From Sulfitobacter sp. (GTDB lineage: Bacteria > Pseudomonadota > Alphaproteobacteria > Rhodobacterales > Rhodobacteraceae): a stretch of 7,477 bases of DNA. The translations under genes were made by a program, and so were the position numbers. The notes beneath the pieces are model-generated. The model saw only the letters and a list, made by a program, of their open reading frames with translations. It was not told where the DNA came from and did not search any database. Position 1 is the stretch's first letter. Each line of letters starts with the position of its first letter. Positions 1 through 5,911 of this stretch are shown here, in pieces. Location of the stretch: positions 1 through 7,477 of the forward strand of contig JAGXHC010000150.1 in assembly GCA_024636405.1 (NCBI GenBank), in the 5' to 3' direction.

Positions 1-612
1 ACCTTGCAGCGCACCGGATCTGATCGCGAATATGCCGGTGCGGTGGCCGGGATCGACGGCGTGTCGCTGGTGTTGCTGTCAGCCGGCGAAATCCCGCGTG
101 AACTGGCCGCCGGGCGCATTCATCTGGGGGTGACGGGCACGGATCTGGTGCAGGAAAAACTGGCCCTTTGGGAGCAATTGGTTGAACCGCTGGAGCCTTT
201 GCAATTCGGCCATGCCGATCTGATCGTGGCGGTGCCGCAGGCCTGGATCGATGTCGAGACGCTTGATGATCTGGACGCTGCCGCGGCAGCATTCCGGGCG
301 CACCACGGATTTCGGCTGCGCATCGCGACGAAATATCACCGGCTTGTCCGGAACTTTCTGCGGGCGGGCGGGGTGGCCGATTATGCGCTGGTCGACAGCC
401 AGGGGGCAACCGAGGGCACAGTGAAGAATGAAACCGCCGAGGCGATTGCCGATATTACGTCCAGCGGTGAGACATTGCGCGCCAACCATCTAAAACCGCT
501 GAGCGACGGGTTGATCCTGCAATCGCAGGCCACCCTTTGGCGCAGCCGCACAGCGCCAATGGATGACGCGGACCGTGGAATTATGGCTGATATGATGCGG
601 CGCCTGTCCTGA
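1..612 (+). CDS. hisG: ATP phosphoribosyltransferase, short form (HisG), 5' end missing
   Basis: Catalyses the first committed step of histidine biosynthesis in the cytoplasm, joining ATP and PRPP to give phosphoribosyl-ATP. The frame is open from base 1 (ACC TTG CAG CGC) to the TGA at 610-612, giving 203 codons. Short-form HisG is about 230 residues, so roughly 30 N-terminal residues lie outside the window; the TTG at position 4 is an internal codon, not a start. Recognisable family wording includes RTGSDREYAGAV, SAGEIPRELAAGRIHLGVTG, and the PRPP-binding stretch GATEGTVKNETAEAIAD followed by SSGETLRANHL. The C-terminal ACT-like regulatory domain of long-form HisG is absent, so by family knowledge this enzyme should need the HisZ partner, expected upstream of the window. 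It is a housekeeping gene with no visible functional link to the transport cluster that follows on the same strand. Confidence 0.96.
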   Translation, partial: TLQRTGSDREYAGAVAGIDGVSLVLLSAGEIPRELAAGRIHLGVTGTDLVQEKLALWEQLVEPLEPLQFGHADLIVAVPQAWIDVETLDDLDAAAAAFRAHHGFRLRIATKYHRLVRNFLRAGGVADYALVDSQGATEGTVKNETAEAIADITSSGETLRANHLKPLSDGLILQSQATLWRSRTAPMDDADRGIMADMMRRLS

Positions 613-701
613 CGTTGCGTCAGAACGCAAAAGATACAACAATCATTGGCGGCGTTTTTCCTTTTATATCAGCGTGGTATCGCAAAAAAAACTTTCAGAT
701 G

Positions 702-717
702 CATACGCAGGCGTATG
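702..717. promoter_or_regulatory. Palindrome upstream of livG, candidate repressor operator
   Basis: CATACGC (702-708), AG spacer, GCGTATG (711-717): two perfect 7-bp arms in a 16-bp site, with one further T:A match (700/719) beyond a single mismatch. The site lies 182 bp before the livG start and beside an A-rich stretch, a plausible place for a dimeric repressor such as a TetR or GntR family protein. No regulator gene is in the window. The family assignment and any role are inference; the symmetry is seen directly. Confidence 0.35.
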
Positions 718-784
718 TACAACCCCCTTGCAGCGTGGCGTTGCCGCGATAGTCTGTTGTTCACGACAGCGCCGCGCGCCCGGA

Positions 785-803
785 TGATCCATCAAAAGGA
801 TCA
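785..803. repeat. Short inverted repeat in the livG leader
   Basis: TGATCC (785-790), seven-base spacer ATCAAAA, GGATCA (798-803). Both arms match perfectly. It could be a second protein-binding site or a weak hairpin in the 5' untranslated RNA. No T-tract follows, so it is not an intrinsic terminator. A 6-bp dyad can arise by chance in a leader of this size. Confidence 0.25.
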
Positions 804-898
804 CATGCACGGCCAGGGGAGGATCGCCATTTCAATGTGGCACAACCGGGTGCAATGCGTCCGGAGGTGTTTGCAGGCATGGCGCAAGGGAGAGTGCC

Positions 899-1660
899 GT
901 GCTGAAAATAGAAGACCTGCATCTGTCGTTTGGCGGTATCAAGGCTTTGCAGGGCATTAACTTTGAGGCGCGCGAAGGTGTGATTACCGGGGTCATCGGG
1001 CCCAATGGTGCGGGCAAGACTTCGCTTTTCAACGCCATTTCAGGCTTTTACACGCCGGATCGCGGCCGGGTGTTCTTTGAAGGCAGCGACATCACCGGAT
1101 TAAGCCCTGACAAGCGCGCGGGTCTGGGACTGGCGCGAACGTTTCAGAACATCGCGCTGTTTCGTGGCATGACGGTGCTTGATAACATCAAACTGGGCGG
1201 CCACACACGGCTCAAGACCAATGTCTGGCAAGCGCTGCGGTATTTCGGAGCGGCGCAGCGCGAAGAACTGGAACTGCGCCGCGAGATCGAAGAGCGTGTG
1301 ATCGACTTTCTTGAGATCGACCACATCCGAAAATACCCGATCACCATGCTGCCTTATGGTTTGCAAAAACGCGTAGAGCTTGGCCGCGCGCTGGCGATGC
1401 GGCCCAAGGTACTGCTGTTGGATGAACCCGTCGCCGGGATGAACCGCGAAGAAACAGCAGACATGGCGCGCTTCATTCTGGATGTGCAGGAACAGTTCGG
1501 CACGACGATTTTGCTGGTGGAACATGACATGCATATGGTGATGGACATTTGCAGCCACATCGTCGTGCTCAATTTCGGTCAGCAGATCGCAAGCGGGACA
1601 CCTGACGAGGTGTCGAAGAACCCGGCAGTAATCGAAGCCTATCTGGGGGCAGCGGCATGA
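899..1660 (+). CDS. livG: ABC importer ATP-binding protein, LivG type
   Basis: Cytoplasmic ATPase subunit of a Liv/HAAT-family importer; it should pair with the LivF-type ATPase and power the two permeases. At 253 residues it has the normal family length. Motifs in order: Walker A GPNGAGKT (residues 34-41), Q-loop glutamine in TFQN (Q83), signature LPYGLQ (151-156), Walker B VLLLDE with catalytic E176, D-loop VAGMN, and switch histidine H209 in LVEHD. The LPYGL signature in place of LSGGQ is in line with LivG proteins, which commonly have L-x-YG here. The GTG start at 899 is chosen because AGGGAG (887-892) sits six bases upstream, the frame has no good earlier start, and the protein begins as LivG proteins do (LKIEDLHLSFGG). 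First gene of the cluster; the next start is 67 bp after its stop. The substrate cannot be read from this subunit. Confidence 0.93.
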   Translation: MLKIEDLHLSFGGIKALQGINFEAREGVITGVIGPNGAGKTSLFNAISGFYTPDRGRVFFEGSDITGLSPDKRAGLGLARTFQNIALFRGMTVLDNIKLGGHTRLKTNVWQALRYFGAAQREELELRREIEERVIDFLEIDHIRKYPITMLPYGLQKRVELGRALAMRPKVLLLDEPVAGMNREETADMARFILDVQEQFGTTILLVEHDMHMVMDICSHIVVLNFGQQIASGTPDEVSKNPAVIEAYLGAAA

Positions 1661-1727
1661 AAAAATGCGGGCACGTCAAGCCATCGGTCACGAAGCGGGA
1701 ACGCGAAGCCTGCGGAGGGGCATTTTG

Positions 1728-2732
1728 ATGGGACAGATCATCCAGTTCGCGATCAACGGTCTGATGTCGGGCGCTATTTATGCGCTGATCGCGGTGGGGA
1801 TCGTATCGGTCTACAAGGCGACCAAGGTGGTGAACTTTGCCCACGGCTATCTGATCATGTTCGGAGCGTACTTTTACTACACCTTTTCGGTCATCGTACC
1901 GGGACAGCCCTGGGCACCCGTCTGGTTGGCCAGTTGGGAACCTGCCTGGCTGCTGGCCAAGCGCGAGGGGCTGGCAATGTTCTCGCCGATGGGGGCTGTG
2001 CTGGATTGGGTGACCAATGTGCCACGCATTGCCATTGGGTTAATCGGTGCGTTGCTGGCCAATGCGGTGCTGGGGCGGATCATCGAGCGGGTGTTGATGC
2101 GCCCATTGATGGGGCAAAGCGTATTTGCGATGATCATGGTGACGGTCGGGCTGATCTCCATCATGTCCGGCGGTGCGCAGCTTATCTGGACGGCCGATGC
2201 GGCGAATGTGCCTTATATCGCGCCCAATATGCCGATCCGGTTCGAGCTGTTCGGGACGATGATCTTTCTGTTTGGCACGGATCTTGTGAATATGATCGTG
2301 GCGCTGGTGATGTTCGGCGGCATCGTCGCCTTCGTGAAATTCACCAAGGGCGGCATTGCCATCCGCGCGACCGCAGAGGACCAATCAACCGCCTATTCCA
2401 TGGGCATCTCGGTGCCTCGTGTTTTCAGCCGCGCCTGGGTGCTGGCCTCTACCACCGGGGCCGTAGCGGGCGCGATCCTGGCCACGCGCAACGGTATTTC
2501 ACCGTCGCTTGGCCTCTTTGGCTTTTCGGTATTGGCGATCGTGCTGATGGGCGGGCTGGATTCTTATGTCGGCGTATTTATCGCGGCAATGATCGTGGGT
2601 GTGCTCGAAGCGATGACACAATGGAAGATGGGCGGCAGCTGGGCCGAGATCGTGCCCTATGTTACCGTGCTGGTGGTGCTGATCTGGCGACCCCACGGAT
2701 TGTTCGGCACCCGCGAGGTGGAACGGATATGA
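1728..2732 (+). CDS. livH: ABC importer permease, LivH type
   Basis: Inner-membrane channel subunit, expected to form a heterodimer with the LivM-type permease. At 334 residues it is longer than the roughly 300 usual for LivH. It opens with the family pattern NGLMSGAIYALIAVGI and then VVNFAHG (residues 34-40); the cytoplasmic loop that contacts the ATPases is IRATAEDQSTAYSMGI (around 212-227). The C-terminus ends WRPHGLFGTREVERI, a typical LivH ending. An enlarged loop between the first and second membrane regions (about residues 54-98) carries tryptophans at 62, 66, 70 and 74. The ATG at 1728 is preferred over the in-frame ATG at 1665 because GGAGG (1714-1718) lies nine bases before it and the extra 21 residues do not resemble the family. 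Its stop overlaps the next start by four bases (ATGA), which implies translational coupling. Confidence 0.93.
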   Translation: MGQIIQFAINGLMSGAIYALIAVGIVSVYKATKVVNFAHGYLIMFGAYFYYTFSVIVPGQPWAPVWLASWEPAWLLAKREGLAMFSPMGAVLDWVTNVPRIAIGLIGALLANAVLGRIIERVLMRPLMGQSVFAMIMVTVGLISIMSGGAQLIWTADAANVPYIAPNMPIRFELFGTMIFLFGTDLVNMIVALVMFGGIVAFVKFTKGGIAIRATAEDQSTAYSMGISVPRVFSRAWVLASTTGAVAGAILATRNGISPSLGLFGFSVLAIVLMGGLDSYVGVFIAAMIVGVLEAMTQWKMGGSWAEIVPYVTVLVVLIWRPHGLFGTREVERI

Positions 2733-3799
2733 TCAACGCCAATCTCAAATCCAGCTATGCCGCAGATGAGCGCGTGCTGAACAACCGCTACAAGCAGATT
2801 TTCGTCTATGGCATGATGGCGGCGCTGGTGGTGTTTACCTACCTTGCCAATGATTATGCCATCCTGATCGCCAGCCGGATGGGCATTTTGCTGATTGCGG
2901 TGGTTGGGATCAACATTCTGACGGGCTATACCGGGCTGGTTTCGCTGGGGCACGGGGCGTTTGTGGCCATCGGTGCGTTCGGCGTGACGATCTTCAACAA
3001 TGTCATGACGGGGATCATCCCGGCGGGCATCATGCCGTTCCTGTCTGTGCCGTTTGCTGTCACGCTGGCCGCACTTGTCGGGGTCCTGGTTGGGCTGCCG
3101 TCGCTTCGGGTCAAGGGGCTTTATCTTGCGGTGACGACGCTGGCCGCGAACTTTATCGTGATCTTCCTGATCGAAGAAGACCTCTTTGCGCCCTGGACGG
3201 GTGGCATGGTTGGGCTGACCACCAACACGCCGAATTTCTTCGGCTGGGTGCTTGATAGCAAACGCGAGATGTTCGGCCTGATCGCGGTGGTTGGCTTCAC
3301 CACCCTGTTGATGGCGCAAAACCTGATCCGCACCCGCATCGGCCGCGCTTTTATCGCGATCCGCGACCGCGACTATTCCGCTGAAATTCTGGGCATTTCG
3401 CTGCTGCGGTACAAGTTGACCAGCTTTGCCATTTCGGCGGCCTATTGCGGGCTGTCAGGCGCGCTTTTTGCATTCTTCTATGCGCGCATCCTGCCGGAAC
3501 AGTTTGAACTGAACCTGTCGCTGCAACTGGTTGCGGCGCTGATCATCGGGGGCATGGGACGCACCATGGGACCGGTGTTCGGGGTGATCATCATCGTGCT
3601 GGTGCCGGAACTGATCAAGACGCTGTTCGGCGCACTGGCGGGTGATGCCGCGGGCGTGGGGCAACTGCGCGCACCCTTGCAGGAGATCGCCTTTGGTCTG
3701 CTGCTGGTGTTCTTTTTGCTGAAAGAGCCTTTGGGCATCAATCAGATCGTCGACCGTATTCTGCGTGCCGCAAACCGCTGGCCGTTTGCACGCGGATAA
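2729..3799 (+). CDS. livM: ABC importer permease, LivM type
   Basis: Second inner-membrane channel subunit of the importer. 356 residues, within the LivM range. A polar N-terminus of about 24 residues is followed by hydrophobic segments consistent with eight to ten membrane helices. Family motifs: LTGYTGLVSLGHGAF (residues 64-78), LPSLRVKGLYLAVTTLA, and the ATPase-coupling loop AIRDRDYSAEILGI (about 210-223), then LVAALIIGGMGRTMGPVFG near the C-terminus. The start is fixed by the ATGA overlap with the livH stop. An open frame continues upstream to 1934 but that part lies in another frame inside livH and is a shadow. A 31-bp gap without a terminator separates it from the binding-protein gene. 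Confidence 0.93.
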   Translation: MINANLKSSYAADERVLNNRYKQIFVYGMMAALVVFTYLANDYAILIASRMGILLIAVVGINILTGYTGLVSLGHGAFVAIGAFGVTIFNNVMTGIIPAGIMPFLSVPFAVTLAALVGVLVGLPSLRVKGLYLAVTTLAANFIVIFLIEEDLFAPWTGGMVGLTTNTPNFFGWVLDSKREMFGLIAVVGFTTLLMAQNLIRTRIGRAFIAIRDRDYSAEILGISLLRYKLTSFAISAAYCGLSGALFAFFYARILPEQFELNLSLQLVAALIIGGMGRTMGPVFGVIIIVLVPELIKTLFGALAGDAAGVGQLRAPLQEIAFGLLLVFFLLKEPLGINQIVDRILRAANRWPFARG

Positions 3800-3830
3800 T
3801 CATAACAAGGCCACCTCTGGGAGAAGATAT

Positions 3831-5039
3831 ATGACACTGAACCGACGTTCCTTCCTCGCTACATCTGCTGCGGCAACCGCGCTGATGGGCGCACCGATGA
3901 TCGCGCGCGCGCAACCCAAGGAATATGTGCTGGGCGCATCGCTGCCGCTGACGGGGCCGTTTGCCACCGCAGGGCAACTGGTCGCGCCGGCCTTTGCCCT
4001 GGCCACCAAACTTTTCAACGACGAAGGCGGCATTGCGGGCACGCCCATCCGCTTCGTCACCGAAGATTCAGGCTATGTGCCGCAAAACTCATTGGCCAAC
4101 TACCAGCGCGCGCTGGCCTCTGAAGGCAAGAACATGATCGGTTATTTCGCCGACAGCACAGGCGCGATGAAGCTGATTGCGCCAGAGTTGAAAGGCGAAA
4201 ACGCGCGCATCATGGGATCGACTTCGTTTGCATCCGAATTGGCCGATCCGACCACGCATCCCTACCAGTACCTCTCCGGGCCGACCTATCAGAGCCAGTT
4301 CGACATCCTGCTTCAGAACATCAAGAACGAGGGCGGTGAGAAGGTGGCGTTCATCTTCTCAAACACCGAGTTCGGACGCGACCCCATTGAGCATGGCAAG
4401 GCGACGGCAGAAAGGCTGGGGCTTGAGGTGGTTCTTGAGGAAAGCACCAAGGCCCAAGGCGCCGACATTCCGACGCATGTCACCAAGTTGGCACAATCGG
4501 GTGCGGATCATTGCATTCTGCACGGATATGTCACCGGCGTCTGGCCGCAACTGATCGGCGGCGCGCGCCAGTTCGGCTTGCCGACCAAGTTCATGGGCAC
4601 CTTCTGGGGCATGGAAAAGCTGATTGCGGACCGTGTGACCTCGGAAGCGGGACCGTTTCTGGCGGGTTACGAAGGGGTGATGCCGTACCGGTATTTCTAT
4701 GATCGTGACGATGCGCCCCGGTATCAGCAGTACGCAGAATTGAGCAAGACGATGTTCGCGGGCACGCCGCTGGAAAACTACATGTCCACCTGGGCGATCC
4801 AGACCATGTGTGGGCTTGAGATCGCGATGAAGGCATTCCGCGACACGGCAGAGGCAGGCAACGAGCTGACGGCCGATAATGTTGCGGAGACGCTGGCAGG
4901 GATCACAGATTGGGATTCCGGTGGCTTCTTTGGCGGACCGGTAACCATGACGGACAATGCAATCCCCACAGGCCGCGTGTATGGCTATGATCCCGAAACC
5001 GGGCTGTTCACGCCAAAGTCCGACTGGCTTAGCGTCTGA
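3831..5039 (+). CDS. Periplasmic substrate-binding protein (HAAT / Peripla_BP_6 family) with a twin-arginine signal
   Basis: Captures the ligand in the periplasm and hands it to the LivH/LivM channel. 402 residues including the signal. The N-terminus NRRSFLA (residues 4-10) followed by an alanine-rich hydrophobic stretch and ARAQ fits a Tat-type signal peptide with likely cleavage after A27. The mature protein starts KEYVLGASLPLTGPFATAG, the standard opening of Liv-type binding proteins, and continues as a two-lobe fold (for example LFNDEGGIAGTPIRFVTEDS, and EGGEKVAFIFSNTEFGRDPIEHGK). The tail FFGGPVTMTDNAIPTGRVYGYDP is also family-like. The candidate pocket region is ADSTGAMKLIAPEL with GSTSFASELAD, but I cannot name the ligand. 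The ATG at 3831 is chosen over the in-frame one at 3765 because GGGAGA (3819-3824) precedes it and it leads directly into the signal peptide; the earlier start would lie inside livM. An intrinsic terminator follows five bases after its stop. Confidence 0.92.
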   Translation: MTLNRRSFLATSAAATALMGAPMIARAQPKEYVLGASLPLTGPFATAGQLVAPAFALATKLFNDEGGIAGTPIRFVTEDSGYVPQNSLANYQRALASEGKNMIGYFADSTGAMKLIAPELKGENARIMGSTSFASELADPTTHPYQYLSGPTYQSQFDILLQNIKNEGGEKVAFIFSNTEFGRDPIEHGKATAERLGLEVVLEESTKAQGADIPTHVTKLAQSGADHCILHGYVTGVWPQLIGGARQFGLPTKFMGTFWGMEKLIADRVTSEAGPFLAGYEGVMPYRYFYDRDDAPRYQQYAELSKTMFAGTPLENYMSTWAIQTMCGLEIAMKAFRDTAEAGNELTADNVAETLAGITDWDSGGFFGGPVTMTDNAIPTGRVYGYDPETGLFTPKSDWLSV

Positions 5040-5044
5040 CGAAT

Positions 5045-5075
5045 GGATGGGAGGGTCCGCCCTCCCATCCTTTTT
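5045..5075 (+). terminator. Intrinsic terminator or attenuator between the binding-protein gene and livF
   Basis: A perfect 11-bp stem, GGATGGGAGGG (5045-5055) with CCCTCCCATCC (5060-5070), closes a four-base loop TCCG (5056-5059) and is followed at once by TTTTT (5071-5075). UCCG fits the UNCG class of stable tetraloops, though with a G-C closing pair instead of the preferred C-G. This is a standard Rho-independent terminator shape. It lies 5 bases after the binding-protein stop and 16 bases before the livF start, inside what is otherwise one gene cluster. The likely effect is partial termination plus protection of the upstream RNA 3' end, which would give more binding protein than LivF and ligase. 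Confidence 0.88.
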
Positions 5076-5091
5076 CTCCAACGCCGAAAGA

Positions 5092-5901
5092 ATGGGACAC
5101 CGCGTGCTGACCATCGAAAACATTGAAGTGACGTACCACCATACTGTGCAGGCGCTGCGTGGGCTGTCGCTGGAGGTGCCGGATGGCAAGATCGTGACCC
5201 TGCTGGGCACCAACGGTGCGGGCAAGACCACGACGCTGAAGGCGGCCAGCAACCTGTTGGCGCTGGAAAACGGCGAGGTGGGCGAGGGGCGGATTTCGTT
5301 CAAAGGGCAATCGATCCTGACCATCGCACCTGACAAGTTGGTGCAACAAGGGCTGTTTCACGTCCGTGAAGGGCGGCGGATATTTTCCGAGATGACGGTG
5401 GAGGACAACCTTATTGCGGCGTCCTATGCGCTGGACCGCCGACAGGTGAAGCCGGATTACGACAAGGTCTATGCATTTTTCCCCCGTCTCAAAGAACGCC
5501 GAAAACAGATCGCGGGCTACCTGTCCGGGGGCGAACAGCAAATGCTGGCCTTTGGACGGGCGATGATTGCGCGGCCCGAATTGATCTTGATGGACGAGCC
5601 GTCACTGGGTCTTGCGCCCAAGGTGGTGGAAGAGATTTTTGACACCATCAGGCGGCTGAACCAAGAGGATGGTGTGGCGATACTGTTGGTGGAACAGAAC
5701 GCGGGCGTTGCATTTTCCGTGGCCGATTACGGCTATATCATGGAAAGCGGCCAGATCGTCATGGAAGGCGATGTTGCGACACTACGCAACGACAAGGACA
5801 TTCAATCCTTCTATCTGGGCATGTCCGATGACGGGTTTGACGCGCGCCAGTCGTTCCGGGACGTCAAGCATTACAAGCGCCGAAAACGTTGGCTTAGCTG
5901 A
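5092..5901 (+). CDS. livF: ABC importer ATP-binding protein, LivF type, with basic C-terminal tail
   Basis: Second cytoplasmic ATPase of the importer, partner of LivG. 269 residues from this start, longer than classical LivF (about 235). Motifs: Walker A GTNGAGKT (39-46), HVREGRRIF (90-98) at the Q-loop region, where classical LivF has VPEGRR, signature LSGGE (144-148), Walker B LILMDE with catalytic E169, D-loop SLGLAP, and Q202 in LVEQN where most ABC ATPases have the switch histidine; this glutamine is normal in LivF. After FYLG (240-243) there is an extra tail of about 26 residues ending RQSFRDVKHYKRRKRWLS (252-269), rich in Arg and Lys. The start is uncertain: ATG 5092 has GAAAG only one base away, while GTG 5104 (giving V-L-T-I-E, like the LivG start) has a modest GGGA six bases before it. 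The stop overlaps the ribosome site of the ligase gene. Confidence 0.92.
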   Translation: MGHRVLTIENIEVTYHHTVQALRGLSLEVPDGKIVTLLGTNGAGKTTTLKAASNLLALENGEVGEGRISFKGQSILTIAPDKLVQQGLFHVREGRRIFSEMTVEDNLIAASYALDRRQVKPDYDKVYAFFPRLKERRKQIAGYLSGGEQQMLAFGRAMIARPELILMDEPSLGLAPKVVEEIFDTIRRLNQEDGVAILLVEQNAGVAFSVADYGYIMESGQIVMEGDVATLRNDKDIQSFYLGMSDDGFDARQSFRDVKHYKRRKRWLS

Positions 5902-5906
5902 GGAGG
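5901..5906 (+). promoter_or_regulatory. Strong ribosome binding site of the acyl-CoA synthetase gene
   Basis: AGGAGG begins on the last base of the livF stop codon and ends five bases before the ATG at 5912. It is the best Shine-Dalgarno match in the window. Together with the 10-bp gap it ties ligase translation closely to livF and fixes the ligase start. Confidence 0.85.
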
Positions 5907-5911
5907 AAATC

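Larger units (their letters stand above)
613..898 (+). other. Intergenic leader between hisG and the transporter cluster
   Basis: This 286-bp gap has no convincing gene. It contains a short 6-bp hairpin (615-630) just after the hisG stop, without a T-tract; an AT-rich patch (655-692) with a run of eight A at 684-691; a 16-bp palindrome at 702-717; and a second dyad at 785-803. The promoter for the transport cluster most likely lies here, since the AT-rich patch and palindrome precede the first gene. I could not find a -35/-10 pair with good spacing: TTGCAG at 728-733 and GATAGT at 748-753 are only 14 bp apart. The open frame that starts at 646 runs into livG, has no ribosome site and no recognisable product, and is not called. 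Confidence 0.6.

Noticed and set aside
615..630. TTGCGT-CAGA-ACGCAA hairpin right after hisG as a hisG terminator
   Set aside because: The stem is only 6 bp with two or three G-C pairs and is followed by AAGATACAAC, not a T-tract. It may be a weak RNA end structure but does not meet the standard for an intrinsic terminator.
728..753. TTGCAG / GATAGT as a sigma-70 promoter
   Set aside because: The spacer is only 14 bp and the -10 match is poor. Other pairings in the leader were no better, so no promoter is called.
646..960. 104-codon open frame across the leader and the livG start
   Set aside because: No ribosome site at its start, Cys/Arg/Trp-rich unlikely composition, no recognisable family, and it overlaps the well-supported livG frame.
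1934..2728. Long in-frame extension upstream of livM
   Set aside because: It lies inside livH in another frame, has a Gly/Arg/Cys-rich shadow composition, and the livM start is fixed by the ATGA overlap and family N-terminus.
4359..5336. 325-codon minus-strand open frame across the binding protein and livF
   Set aside because: It crosses the terminator and two well-supported genes on the other strand; composition is typical of an antisense shadow in GC-rich DNA.
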